A DNA stretch of 23,989 nucleotides from Clostridium sp. UBA2485 (GCF_002341865.1 NZ_DDOV01000049.1:112247-136235); one strand, 5' to 3'. Shown: positions 1-8,052, counted from the first letter of the stretch. Numbers and translations: made by a program. The notes: generated by a model from the letters alone, not told the origin.

Positions 1-384
1 TTAATTTTTCATTCATAGAAAAGAATTTTTGTTATGGAAATCAAAATCATGCATAAGTTAAATTTTTATTAAGGAACCCTATATAAGTATATGGGATTTG
101 GTATATTTAAAAGATCAGAACTTGATGACGAGGAAATCCATTTCCTATACTACATATGAAATTAAAGTAAATATATTTAATTTATAACTTTCTTATTTAA
201 AGTAATAACTGAAAAAATGAATAATTTACTAAAATCAAATATGAAAATTCTGTTACTTTGGCATTTGCTGCTGATTTTTTACTAACAGTATTCAGCATGG
301 CGAACTCACGTCGAGGCACATGGGATATTACCCGAAATATAACGCCCGCGATGCTGTGGTTAGCCACCCATTTTACCCGATTGC
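1..384. other. Left flank, no confident gene; base composition changes near 290
   Basis: Bases 1-290 are very AT-rich and hold no convincing gene. A 22-codon frame from the ATG at 91 lacks a well-placed ribosome site. From about 290 the DNA becomes visibly more GC-rich, matching the minus-strand hydrolase that ends at 385. The minus strand stays open for about 50 codons below that gene, but the product is not recognised. No A or B repeat is visible here, so the array as seen starts to the right of 1480. Confidence 0.4.
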
Positions 385-1272
385 TTATGGTCTGCCGGCT
401 TCCACGAATTTTTGGGCAATCATTTTCGGTTCAGTTTGGAAGGTCGTAAAATGGTCTCCATCACCTTGAATGTATCGGTAAAAACCGAGGTGACTGGATT
501 GGTTTGTATGCCAAGCGAACGGTCCGGGTGGAAGTGCGATATCTTCAGTCAGGTTAAGATAGCTTTTTGGAATCTGCAGGCTGTAGAACTTTTTCAAATC
601 GAGTTTTTGGAACAATGGACCCGCAGGTTCCGGCGTAATTTTGCTGTATATCTCTTTCGCTTCCTTTAAGCTGGCCGTGTTTGTGAAGGAATCGCGGAAC
701 AGCGGGAATGGAAGCATAATCGTATTGTTACCTGAAACATCGGCCAGTTGTTTGAATGTTTCTTGAACAGACGGTGGAAGTTGATCGTATAAGCTTTGTC
801 CGTCCAGAGGAACAAAAGCGTTAGAAAATACGACACGATCGATTCGATCAGGAATTTGTTGGGCGACTGTCATAACAACCGTACCTCCGAAGCTATGTCC
901 GAGTAGTATGATATGTTTTAAATCTTTTTTCTCGATATATTCGACGACGGCATTAGTGATTTGCTCGTGGGTTACGTTTTTATCTGTCAAGACACCATGG
1001 CCTGGCAATTCCGGTACATAAACTGAATGGCCAAGCTTGCGAAGCTCAGCAGCGACTCCATCAAATTGGCTGACGTCAGCCCAGGAGCCGTGAATGATAA
1101 CGAAGGTCAGCTTTTCTTGCGTTTTGCTCGTTCTTTTCACCTCAGCCTCAGGAACTTGTTTCGATACTGCCACTGTTGCGGAATTAAATTGATTACCGAT
1201 TTGAAAGCCGAGAAAGGCAATTATAGCCAGTCCCACGAGAGTAATTATTCTTTTGTTTTTAATCATATTCAT
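385..1272 (-). CDS. Alpha/beta-fold hydrolase with N-terminal signal/anchor segment
   Basis: A 295-residue protein of the alpha/beta hydrolase superfamily, probably an esterase-like enzyme of unknown substrate. Residues about 3-28 form a basic start plus hydrophobic stretch (IITLVGLAIIAFLGF), so it is probably exported or membrane-anchored. The oxyanion-side motif IIHGSW, the nucleophile elbow GHSFGG (Ser about 127) and a C-terminal GDGDHF (His about 274) fit a Ser-His catalytic set. I chose the ATG at 1272 because AGGAGG sits 6 bases upstream and the signal segment follows directly; an ATG at 1341 also has a purine-rich site but would add 23 unlikely residues. The gene is on the opposite strand to most of the array and more GC-rich than its neighbours, which suggests transfer. 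It follows the tail of another gene on the same strand, as in an operon fragment. Confidence 0.85.
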   Translation of the reverse strand: MNMIKNKRIITLVGLAIIAFLGFQIGNQFNSATVAVSKQVPEAEVKRTSKTQEKLTFVIIHGSWADVSQFDGVAAELRKLGHSVYVPELPGHGVLTDKNVTHEQITNAVVEYIEKKDLKHIILLGHSFGGTVVMTVAQQIPDRIDRVVFSNAFVPLDGQSLYDQLPPSVQETFKQLADVSGNNTIMLPFPLFRDSFTNTASLKEAKEIYSKITPEPAGPLFQKLDLKKFYSLQIPKSYLNLTEDIALPPGPFAWHTNQSSHLGFYRYIQGDGDHFTTFQTEPKMIAQKFVEAGRP

Positions 1273-1346
1273 GTGCAACCTCCTAAATGATAACATTTTT
1301 GCTCTAATTACAGCAATACCTGAGTTTATTCGTGATCCCATTTTCT

Positions 1347-1469
1347 CTACTCTCCTTCCTTTGATTTATAGCTGCCAGAAACCGTCTCTGCAGGGGCAAA
1401 ACCCGGAAAGTCTTTGACGATCATGTCAGGCACCTTAAGCGGTTTGCTAGTCAAGAAATATTGTTTACT
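1347..1469 (-). pseudogene. C-terminal remnant of an unidentified gene upstream of the hydrolase
   Basis: Forty codons are open on the minus strand and end in TAG just upstream of the hydrolase. They use the same GC-richer codons, and the peptide looks like a genuine protein tail (it includes KPLKVPDMIVKDFPGFAPAE). No start codon with a ribosome site is present, and the sequence turns AT-rich beyond about 1480. The best reading is that an operon from a higher-GC source was cut when this segment was inserted. The family is not recognised, so the call rests on composition and frame alone. Confidence 0.4.
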
Positions 1470-1551
1470 TCATCGTGCAATATTATTCACAAGATAGGAT
1501 GCCTAAGAGTGAATAACTGGCTGGAAGTCCGAAATTATTTTTTTATGCGCC

Positions 1552-1582
1552 GTTCTTTGAAAATTGAATAATGCGGTATTAA
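1552..1582 (+). repeat. Array element B, copy 1
   Basis: GTTCTTTGAAAA followed by TTGAATAATGCGGTATTAA. The first half resembles the boxA of Bacillota rRNA leaders. The second half is the reverse complement of the left arm of the A hairpins found after genes. A TATAAT box at 1613-1618 lies 31 bases downstream, so B is upstream of the likely promoter of the GNAT gene at 1735. Confidence 0.8.
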
Positions 1583-1734
1583 GAAAAGAAGCAAATTAAT
1601 GGTTATGTAATGTATAATTGTATTATATACAACAAGATATATACAATATAACTGTGAAGGTATCGATGCTTTAAGTTTTAAAAACGAACTGTCTTATTTT
1701 GGTTAACTAAATTATACATTCGGAGGTAAAAATA

Positions 1735-2310
1735 ATGAATTTCAATGAAATAAATATTTCAACAGAAAGATTAGCATTAAGGGCTATTAGAATTTCTGAT
1801 GCAGAGTCCATATTTAAATATCGTTCAAATCCACAAATATATAAATTTCAAGGCTGGAAACCACAAAGGGTTGAAGAGGTAAAAGAATTTATTAGTGAAA
1901 AAGTTGCTAAAATTCCGAATATACCAGATACATGGTATCAACTTGGAATTTTTCTTAAGAAAACTGATGAGTTAGTAGGGGATATGGGGATTCATTTTAT
2001 AGACTCAGATAACTTACAGGCAGAAATAGGATTTACACTATCTTTAGAGCATCAATGCAAAGGATATGCTACTGAAGCTATCATTGCTGTAATAGATTAC
2101 TTATTTAATAATTTAAAAAAGCATAGAATAATTGCTTCAGTTGACCCTAGAAATATAAAATCTATAGCATTGCTTGAAAGAATTCAAATGAGAAAAGAGG
2201 CACATTTTAAGAAAAGCTTTTGGTTTGATAATGAATGGGCAGACGATGTAATATATGCAATTTTAAAAGAAGAATGGATTAATCAAAAAGCAAAGAGTAA
2301 CGATGAATAA
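1735..2310 (+). CDS. GNAT N-acetyltransferase, RimJ/RimL-like
   Basis: A 191-residue Gcn5-related acetyltransferase, which would transfer acetyl from acetyl-CoA to an amine; the acceptor is unknown. It starts with the ERLALRAI segment typical of RimJ/RimL-like members (residues 11-18). The acetyl-CoA-binding motif A is EIGFTLSLEHQCKGYATEA (about 97-115, with Q/C-K-G-Y-A as the pyrophosphate loop), followed by the conserved SIALLERIQM segment. The start is well supported by GGAGG 9 bases upstream. It is the first gene of the array, preceded by B copy 1, and is followed by a second, dissimilar GNAT gene. Length is normal for the family. Confidence 0.9.
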   Translation: MNFNEINISTERLALRAIRISDAESIFKYRSNPQIYKFQGWKPQRVEEVKEFISEKVAKIPNIPDTWYQLGIFLKKTDELVGDMGIHFIDSDNLQAEIGFTLSLEHQCKGYATEAIIAVIDYLFNNLKKHRIIASVDPRNIKSIALLERIQMRKEAHFKKSFWFDNEWADDVIYAILKEEWINQKAKSNDE

Positions 2311-2492
2311 AATGTAGCAATTTTATATTACTACTTAATGTTCTTATAAGGCATAACAACTAGGAAACTCAATAATTCGATATTTAAAACATGTTATAGT
2401 TAAGAACATATTTTCAAGTGCTAAGACACAATAGTAATTTTATATGCAGTAAAGATTATCTATATTATATGAAGAAGAAATGGGGATGTATT

Positions 2493-3269
2493 ATGCTAAT
2501 AGATGGGAAGATTGTAGAATGTGAATTTGAATACACAAAGTGCTTTTCAGAGTTTTATGAAAATGAAGATATAATTAGGTTTCGTGATAATCAATTGATT
2601 GATATGTATTATCACAATTATACATATATAAAAAAAGCAATGAGTAAAATTGAGTTGAAAAGTATTATACAAGATGAAATTTCACTGAGGTTATCTGAAA
2701 AAAGTAAATTTTGTAATATTCTTTTAAGTTCTGATTTTAACAGCTCTTTGATGTCTACTATTAAATACAATGCTGAAATATCAACAAATGGATATTATTC
2801 CTTTGATATTTCTTATTTTTCAAGACTAAATGCTTTATCTGGTTGCATAATAAAGAAGGTCAACAATGAAGAAATGGTAGATGATATTTTATTTTGTGAC
2901 TTGCAACATGATGAGAAAAATCTTGGGAAAGATTTTTGCACAAGGAGATGTTACAGACGTGGCAAAGTATATGTTTCTGACAAAGGGGTCAATTCTTATG
3001 TTTGTTATCATAAGGGAGATATAATTGGAAATTGCGATTTGTTTATGTATAATGGGATTGCGAAAATCGAAGATTTTGCTGTTAACCCCATATATCAGCG
3101 CAAAGGATACGGAATAATCATTTTGAAATCTCTAATTGATATAGCAATAAAAGAGAATTCCCATACTATTTATCTGGTTACCGATGAGGATGATACTGCA
3201 AAGGAAATGTATAAAAAAATTGGATTCAATAAAATAGGTGAAAGAGCTGATTTATTTTTTCAACTATAA
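2493..3269 (+). CDS. GNAT-domain acetyltransferase with long N-terminal region
   Basis: A protein of about 258 residues whose C-terminal third is a GNAT domain: IEDFAVNPIYQRKGYG holds the acetyl-CoA loop (QRKGYG about 202-207), and the TAKEMYKKIGF segment follows. The N-terminal ~150 residues are not recognised. I prefer the ATG at 2493 (first residues MLIDGKIVE), with GGGGA 5 bases upstream. ATGs at 2418 and 2469 are in frame but lack ribosome sites. The spacer from 2311 to 2492 holds no clear A or B element, so this gene and the previous GNAT may form one array unit closed by the terminator at 3358-3399. The acceptor substrate is unknown. Confidence 0.8.
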   Translation: MLIDGKIVECEFEYTKCFSEFYENEDIIRFRDNQLIDMYYHNYTYIKKAMSKIELKSIIQDEISLRLSEKSKFCNILLSSDFNSSLMSTIKYNAEISTNGYYSFDISYFSRLNALSGCIIKKVNNEEMVDDILFCDLQHDEKNLGKDFCTRRCYRRGKVYVSDKGVNSYVCYHKGDIIGNCDLFMYNGIAKIEDFAVNPIYQRKGYGIIILKSLIDIAIKENSHTIYLVTDEDDTAKEMYKKIGFNKIGERADLFFQL

Positions 3270-3303
3270 TAAACTTATGCAAGATGAGCCTAAGTTTATT
3301 ATA
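3265..3303 (+). other. 13-bp perfect inverted repeat over the stop codon
   Basis: TATAATAAACTTA (3265-3277) is perfectly complementary to TAAGTTTATTATA (3291-3303), with a 13-base loop. The left arm overlaps the TAA stop of the GNAT gene. No T-run follows immediately, so it is either a weak terminator or a 3' mRNA-stabilising hairpin. The array terminator A1 lies 55 bases further on. Confidence 0.5.
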
Positions 3304-3357
3304 GTTAAGACACAAATTTTTTATTTAACACAACAATTGAAAAGAAGAACAATTTAT

Positions 3358-3399
3358 AAAAACACCGTATTATTCAAGTTGGAATTTTATGGTGTTTTT
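3358..3399 (+). terminator. Array element A, copy 1 (terminator-like hairpin)
   Basis: Left arm AAACACCGTATTATTC, right arm GAATTTTATGGTGTTT, ending in a T-run. One G-T wobble replaces a normal pair of other copies. It lies 89 bases after the stop of the second GNAT gene. Confidence 0.8.
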
Positions 3400-3455
3400 G
3401 TTTCGTAATTTGATTATATTATGAATTAACTTTTTAATCTAAAAATACGAATAAT

Positions 3456-3481
3456 GTTCTTTGAAAATTGAATAATGCGGT
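3456..3481 (+). repeat. Array element B, copy 2
   Basis: GTTCTTTGAAAA followed directly by TTGAATAATGCGGT, preceded by TACGAATAAT, a left extension shared with several other copies. A1 and B2 are only 57 bases apart here, so this junction has a minimal spacer. Confidence 0.8.
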
Positions 3482-3626
3482 GAAAAAATAGTATGAAAAT
3501 CTTCAATTATCTATATAATATATGGAATTAGTTGGGGGTTAATGATATAATTACAAGTAATTGAGTCAGAATGGTGAAAAAATACGTAGTGATAACTAAT
3601 AGCTCTATATCGGGAGGGATTGGTTA

Positions 3627-3904
3627 ATGAATACTGAAAAATTTATTCGTAGGTGGAGAAATATAGAAAAAAAGGTCAGGGAAGATATGTATTCATTAAT
3701 GGTATCCTAATGGCGATGGGGGTTTCTGTAGGCTCTATAACTAGCATATTGATTACCCGAAAATCCTTTGACCCTTATAACCATTTTGGATATTTTATTG
3801 GAGGTTTTATAGGAGGAGTAATTGGAGCACTTATAAGCTGGGAGAGAAATGAAAAAAATATTATAAATTATTACAAGACAAATAGTACAAATCTTTATAT
3901 TTAA
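3627..3904 (+). pseudogene. Small two-helix membrane protein gene, apparently frameshifted
   Basis: An ATG at 3627 has a good site (GGGAGGG, 7 bases upstream) and starts MNTEKFIRRW, but that frame stops after 27 codons. A second frame, open from GTG 3653 to 3904, gives 83 residues with two hydrophobic segments (about VFINGILMAMGVSVGS and a GGFIGGVIGALI helix with glycine spacing). Adding one A within the A-run near 3660 joins the frames into MNTEKFIRRWRKYRKKGQGR and onward, about 92 residues. The GTG lies directly after an in-frame TAG and has only a weak ribosome site. This is therefore probably a single-base deletion (natural or a sequencing error); translation from the GTG remains possible. 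Function unknown. It lies 40 bases before the MBL gene and may share its promoter. Confidence 0.55.
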
Positions 3905-3944
3905 CATTGCACAATATTAAGTATGAGTAAAGGAGGAAAAAAGG

Positions 3945-4751
3945 GTGAAACTAAAAGTTTTAGTAGACAATAATACATACATTGACCAATATTATTGTGG
4001 CGAACCTGCTGTTTCCTATTATATTGAAGATGAGGATACTAGCTTACTACTGGATGCAGGATACTCTGATTTATTTCTAAGAAACTCAACTGCATTAGGT
4101 ATAGATTTAGAAAATGTAAGCACTATTGTTATTTCCCATGGTCACGATGACCACACAAGAGGATTAAAATACTACTTTGAACAAAATAATAAAAATAATA
4201 TTTCTATTGTTGCTCATCCAGATGCATTTAAAGAAAAATTCATAGACAATTTAAAAATTTGTTCTCCTATTCTAGAGGAAGAATTAAAAGAAAAATGCAA
4301 TCTAATTCTTTCAAAAGAGCCTATTAAAGTTAGTGAACATATAACTTTTTTAGGGGAAATACCTCAAATAAACCACTTCGAAAATAGAAAACCTATTGGT
4401 AAACAAATTGTTGGACAAACTTCAGTTGATGATTATGTAATAGATGACACAGCTCTTGCATATAAGAATGAAAAGGGCATTTATATTATTACAGGATGCT
4501 CTCATAGTGGGATATGCAATATAATCGAATATGCAAAAGAAGTATGTAAAGATAATCGAGTATTAGGAGTTATAGGAGGATTTCATTTATTTGAAGTAAC
4601 TGAACAGGTTAATAAAACTATCGATTATCTAAAACAGAACAATATAAAGGAGTTATATCCTTGCCATTGTACTTCATTTGCTGTTAGAGCAGAAATACAT
4701 AAAACTTTGCCTGTAAAAGAAGTTGGAGTGGGTTTGGAAATAAACTGGTAA
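3945..4751 (+). CDS. Metallo-beta-lactamase-fold hydrolase, COG1237-like
   Basis: A 268-residue protein with the MBL zinc ligands SHGHDDH (HxHxDH at 65-70), a later TGCSHSG (His 187), GGFH (His 214) and a C-terminal PCHC (His 241). This pattern, with TGCSHSGICNII, matches the COG1237 group, which includes proteins annotated as dihydropterin-type RFA-P synthase homologues. The substrate here cannot be told. It starts with GTG at 3945, supported by AGGAGG 8 bases upstream. Length is normal. It is closed by A copy 2 about 90 bases after the stop. It belongs to the unit that begins with B copy 2 and carries the frameshifted small membrane gene. Confidence 0.85.
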   Translation: MKLKVLVDNNTYIDQYYCGEPAVSYYIEDEDTSLLLDAGYSDLFLRNSTALGIDLENVSTIVISHGHDDHTRGLKYYFEQNNKNNISIVAHPDAFKEKFIDNLKICSPILEEELKEKCNLILSKEPIKVSEHITFLGEIPQINHFENRKPIGKQIVGQTSVDDYVIDDTALAYKNEKGIYIITGCSHSGICNIIEYAKEVCKDNRVLGVIGGFHLFEVTEQVNKTIDYLKQNNIKELYPCHCTSFAVRAEIHKTLPVKEVGVGLEINW

Positions 4752-4840
4752 AAATATAAGAAATGAACTTATATTATAGCTATAGTGATACATAATAATC
4801 TTTTTTAGCGTCACAACAATAAAAACCGAATAATTATTCT

Positions 4841-4880
4841 AAACACCGCATTATTTAGAATTGAATTTTGCGGTGTTTTT
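4841..4880 (+). terminator. Array element A, copy 2
   Basis: Left arm AAACACCGCATTATTTAG, right arm TGAATTTTGCGGTGTTTTT. The inner pair is CG where most copies have TA: a compensatory change that keeps the stem. Just upstream lies the motif GCGTCACAAC, related to GCGACGTAAC found before B elements. Confidence 0.85.
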
Positions 4881-5001
4881 ACGTAGCAATTCAAATATTT
4901 TATGACTTTATATTAACTTTAATAAGTGATTTACAATACTATATTTAGATGGTCCTTTATTAGAATATATTGGAGATAAATAGTAATTGAAGTATTTACC
5001 T
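4881..5001 (+). repeat. Array spacer S, 5' block
   Basis: This block after A2 is nearly identical to 9359-9481 after A4, with only a handful of differences over ~120 bases. A shorter core (ATTAACTTTAATAAGT) recurs after A7 and in the 22658 spacer. No gene is visible. The rest of the gap to 5102 shows nothing recognisable. Confidence 0.75.
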
Positions 5002-5102
5002 AAAATGGATTTTACTTTTTACCTGGCGATATGATGCTGGAACTACCCTTATTAGTTAGCTCTAGGCTACTTTTTAATTCCTGTTGGTTGTGATTCAGAG
5101 AA

Positions 5103-5432
5103 ATGTTGGCGAGGCCCCTTATTACAGGCGTAGGAAGAGAAATAGGTAAAGTCATAGCAACATAATATACTACTAGTGGTGCAAAAGTATGCTGTTTACC
5201 AAGGAGTCAGAATGAAATCTATGATACAGCAGGTTTTACAAATAAGAACAATAGGAATGCAATAGCATTAACCTATGACGCTAGTAATTATAATGAATTA
5301 GTAAAGAAAGTATTTCAAAAAAATTATAAAACTTATGGTGGAGCCTATTATACATCTAAAGTAGTAATTCCATATATCAAGAAACAAGGTGGTAGTAAGA
5401 TAATTACAATTGGCTTAGGAGTAGGACATTAA
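5103..5432 (+). pseudogene. Short-chain dehydrogenase/reductase (SDR) remnant
   Basis: One frame from ATG 5103 to TAA 5430-5432 reads as a decayed SDR (FabG-like NAD(P)H oxidoreductase). The start MLARPLITGVGREIGK resembles the Rossmann motif TGxxxGIG. An in-frame TAA follows at residue about 20, then SGAKVCCLPRS matches the second beta strand. The NNAG region is missing, and the frame resumes with GAYYTSKVVIPYIKKQGG and KIITIGLGVGH, the SDR segment around alpha-E/beta-5. The C-terminal half with the catalytic YxxxK is absent. It thus has at least a nonsense codon, an internal deletion of about 30 residues and a 3' truncation. No clear ribosome site precedes it. Confidence 0.7.
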
Positions 5433-5646
5433 GGAAGAATTAATTTTAACAAAGAATTTAGCTGAAACCTCATCAGATGAGCACATAAAGACTTATGGAA
5501 AAACAATAGAATTCTATTCTCTCGTTGAGGTAGAAGGCGCATCTGTGAAGCACAAATTAACTTTATTGACAGATAAAACAAGCTACCATTTGATATTATT
5601 ACTGAGGTTAGACTTTTGCCTACTATCATATTTTAGTTTAGCCTGA
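5425..5646 (+). pseudogene. Unidentified coding fragment after the SDR remnant
   Basis: A frame open from 5425 to TGA 5644 includes KTYGKTIEFYSLVEVEGA and KHKLTLLTDKTSYH, which look like real protein, but there is no start codon or ribosome site. Near 5590 the plausible peptide continues in another frame (FDIITEVRLLPTIIF), suggesting a second frameshift. The family is not recognised. It is probably part of the same decaying segment as the SDR remnant and converges on the regulator gene at 5651. Confidence 0.35.
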
Positions 5647-5650
5647 CATG

Positions 5651-6358
5651 CTACACAAATTTATTTGTAGACTCAAAATCTATATCCCACTTTTTAGATA
5701 GTTGTTCTTTACCCTTAGCTGTTAACTTAATAGCTCTACTATCTCCTGTACGCTCTATCCATTGATTATTAAAAAATATGTTCATTAGAGCTTTTCCTAC
5801 ACTACCAGCTACGTGATGTTTTCTCTCACTCCAATCTAAACACATTCGGCAGTAGCATCTTTTTTCTTTCTTTAATAACTCAATATTTACTCCATTGGAC
5901 TCAAAAAAATTTTCCCCTTCTGTGCTTAAGCTCCAACCAGCTTCTGATTTTATAATATAATTCTTTTCAAGTAACCAATCAGTAATTTGTACTCCTATTT
6001 TTCCAGCTAAATGATCATAGCAAACCCTACCAAAATATAGCATCTGATTTTCAATACTTTGATTTAATGACCTTGAAGGTTTTAAAGGAGAAATTTGAAG
6101 CCAACTCTCGAGCATCTGAGCCAACTCTTTATTACTTATTTGATAATAATGAAATCGTCCATGTTTTTCCATAACTATCCATTTCAATTCAGTAAGCTTT
6201 GCTAAATGATAAGAAGCAGTATGAGATTTAATTCCAGCAGCTCTAGCTAACTCATTAACAGTGTGAAATTCACCATCCATCATTACCATAAGAATGGTAG
6301 CGCGTGATTTATCAGCTAAAATTTCTGCTAATTGTGATATTTGTGGAGTTCCAGTCAT
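5651..6358 (-). CDS. ArsR-like winged-helix transcriptional regulator
   Basis: A 235-residue DNA-binding protein. Residues about 8-80 form an ArsR-type winged helix: ILADKSRATILMVMMDG, then VNELARAAGIKSHTASYHLA as the recognition region, then a wing around EKHGRFHYYQIS. The C-terminal ~130 residues hold a CYCRMCLDW segment with clustered cysteines, which could be a metal or redox sensor, but this is not established. The start is supported by AGGAGG 7 bases upstream on the minus strand. It is divergent from the PEP-mutase-family gene at 6449, with a 90-base shared intergenic region containing a palindrome, so it probably controls itself and that neighbour. It is one of few minus-strand genes here with normal AT content. 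Confidence 0.85.
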   Translation of the reverse strand: MTGTPQISQLAEILADKSRATILMVMMDGEFHTVNELARAAGIKSHTASYHLAKLTELKWIVMEKHGRFHYYQISNKELAQMLESWLQISPLKPSRSLNQSIENQMLYFGRVCYDHLAGKIGVQITDWLLEKNYIIKSEAGWSLSTEGENFFESNGVNIELLKKEKRCYCRMCLDWSERKHHVAGSVGKALMNIFFNNQWIERTGDSRAIKLTAKGKEQLSKKWDIDFESTNKFV

Positions 6359-6419
6359 ATATATCCTCCTAATAATTTCATATATCGATGAGCATTGATG
6401 TATCTATAGTATATAATAA

Positions 6420-6438
6420 CTTATACAAATTGTACAAG
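6420..6438. promoter_or_regulatory. Palindromic candidate operator
   Basis: CTTATACAA and TTGTACAAG face each other around one base (8 of 9 positions symmetric). It sits directly before the ribosome site of the gene at 6449 and between two divergent genes, one of which encodes a winged-helix regulator. A second, weaker dyad ATCGATGAGCATTGAT lies at 6384-6399. Binding is inferred from position and symmetry only. Confidence 0.5.
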
Positions 6439-6448
6439 GGGTGAGTCT

Positions 6449-7348
6449 ATGAATCATAAAATTATAAATCCTATAAATAATAAAAATACTTATGAAATGG
6501 GGACAAATATGGATATTACAAAGCAATTATACTTAGCAAAACAATTTCAAGAAATTCACCATCGTAATAAGATGTTTATCCTTCCTAATGCGTGGGATGT
6601 TGGTAGTGCAGTTATATATGAAAAATTTAATTTTCCAGCAGTTGGAACAACAAGTGCTGGGCTTGCTTATAGTTTAGGTTATTCTGATGGAGAAAAAATT
6701 GATTTTGAACATATTGTTCAAATAGTAAAGCAAATAACTCAAAGGATATCTATTCCTGTGAGTGTAGACATTGAATTAGGTTATGCTGACACAATTGATG
6801 GAATAGTGGAAAATGTAACTAAGATTATTGAAGCTGGTGCAGTTGGAATCAACATTGAAGATGGCTATTCCAAACCAACTCCTTACCTAGAAAATCTAGA
6901 TATTCAAATAAAAAAAATCCAGGCTATATCTAAGCTTAAAGAGAAGTTGGGAATTCCCTTTGTTATTAATGCTAGAACTTGCGTATTTTTTATTAAAGCA
7001 GGAAAAGAGGAGGAAAGGTTATCTATTGCTATTGAAAGAGCCAATGCTTTTCATGAATCAGGTGCTGATTGTGTTTTTATACCTGGTGCAATTGAAGAAT
7101 GTAATATTTCAAAATTAATAGAAAATATTCCTGCACCTATTAATATTCTTGCCACACCTATGACAAATAATTTAGAAAATTTAGAACGATTAGGAGTTAG
7201 ACGATTAAGCCTTGGTTCTGCTCCTGTTAGAACTGCGTATTCAAACCTAATAGAAACAGTAAAGCAGATACAGGATGAAAACAAAATTTCAAAATTACTG
7301 GATCACGATTTTTCCTATGAAATAGCTAATAAGCTATTTGCACGTTAA
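6449..7348 (+). CDS. Isocitrate lyase / PEP mutase family enzyme
   Basis: A 299-residue TIM-barrel protein of the ICL/PEP-mutase superfamily (COG2513-like). Members make or break C-C or P-C bonds of oxyacids; the reaction here cannot be assigned. Visible landmarks: NAWDVGSA (47-54), TTSAGLAYSLGY (67-78), the Mg-binding type VDIELGY (Asp 107, Glu 109) and GINIEDG (133-139), then NARTCVF. The KKCGH active-site loop of true isocitrate lyases is absent. The start at 6449 has a ribosome site (AAGGGGTGAG); residues 1-20 look like a loose extension, and an internal ATG at 6509 without a site is less likely. Divergent from the regulator at 5651 and probably its target. No A or B repeat directly follows. 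Confidence 0.85.
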   Translation: MNHKIINPINNKNTYEMGTNMDITKQLYLAKQFQEIHHRNKMFILPNAWDVGSAVIYEKFNFPAVGTTSAGLAYSLGYSDGEKIDFEHIVQIVKQITQRISIPVSVDIELGYADTIDGIVENVTKIIEAGAVGINIEDGYSKPTPYLENLDIQIKKIQAISKLKEKLGIPFVINARTCVFFIKAGKEEERLSIAIERANAFHESGADCVFIPGAIEECNISKLIENIPAPINILATPMTNNLENLERLGVRRLSLGSAPVRTAYSNLIETVKQIQDENKISKLLDHDFSYEIANKLFAR

Positions 7349-7650
7349 CTATATAAATATAACTCAAGTGTATAAATTATTAGTAAAATGCTAAAATAAC
7401 ATATTATAACTTCCCAATTAAATTATATAAAATATTAATACGAGTTTAAAATATTTAACATAATTGCATATAAAATAATTTAACTTACTATGAGAAAGAA
7501 ATATATGTAGCTGAACTAATAAATGTTAATTCGTAGTTTTCTTATAGGTTGCAATAAGAGTAAACTTGAAATTGCAGCAACCATATATGATATTGTGTAT
7601 TAACTGTTTAAATTAATAAAATTAATTAACTTTTGATTGGAGGACTGTAC
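7349..7650. other. Intergenic gap without repeat elements
   Basis: Very AT-rich, no gene and no A, B or S sequence. One imperfect hairpin pairs GGTTGC (7548-7553) with GCAACC (7578-7583). No clear terminator follows the PEP-mutase-family gene. This gap differs from the array junctions, which supports reading 5651-7986 as a separate segment carried between array modules. Confidence 0.5.
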
Positions 7651-7986
7651 ATGAGCAAAATAGTAAAAACACCCAAAACACCTTATTATGCTGTTATTTT
7701 TACATCAATAAGAATTTTAGGTGATAATGGATATAGGAAAGTAGGAGATGAGATAGTAAATATTGTTTCTAAAGAAAAAGGTTTTTTAGGGGTAGAAAGT
7801 ATTAGCGGCGAAGATGGATTTGGGATTACAATATCATACTGGGACTCTTTAGAAAGCATTAATGCATGGAAAAATAATAGTTACCATATGAATGCAAAGG
7901 AAATGGGAAAAAAGATATGGTATTCAAAATATATGATACGAATTTGTAAGGTAGAGAGCGACAATTATTTTGAAAATAATTTTTAA
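7651..7986 (+). CDS. Antibiotic-biosynthesis-monooxygenase (ABM) domain protein
   Basis: A small 111-residue protein with the ferredoxin-like ABM fold (COG2329-like): YYAVIFTSIRI as first strand, EIVNIVSKEKGFLGVESISG, the SYWDSLESINAWKNN motif (about 70-84) and a closing YMIRICKVE strand. Relatives include heme-degrading or quinone monooxygenases and many uncharacterised proteins; no substrate is implied. The ATG at 7651 has GGAGG 8 bases upstream; an upstream in-frame codon at 7633 has no site. A strong terminator follows at 8017. It may work with the PEP-mutase-family enzyme upstream, but the 300-base gap argues for its own promoter. Confidence 0.8.
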   Translation: MSKIVKTPKTPYYAVIFTSIRILGDNGYRKVGDEIVNIVSKEKGFLGVESISGEDGFGITISYWDSLESINAWKNNSYHMNAKEMGKKIWYSKYMIRICKVESDNYFENNF

Positions 7987-8016
7987 TTCACATTCTTCTT
8001 CTTATTATTATTCATT

Positions 8017-8052
8017 AACTAGAGTAAAAAAAATGCTCTAGTTTTATTTTTT
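8017..8052 (+). terminator. Rho-independent terminator after the ABM gene
   Basis: AACTAGAG pairs with CTCTAGTT across an A-rich loop, followed by a T-rich run. It is unrelated in sequence to the array A hairpins. Confidence 0.75.

Noticed and set aside
258..449. 63-codon + strand frame
   Set aside because: It overlaps the end of the minus-strand hydrolase, lacks a ribosome site and has no recognisable protein features.
1273..1341. Upstream ATG start of the exported hydrolase
   Set aside because: It would place 23 unlikely residues before an otherwise perfect start with AGGAGG and a signal segment.
5429..5629. 66-codon minus-strand frame
   Set aside because: It is antisense to the decayed + strand fragment and carries no signal of a real protein or start.
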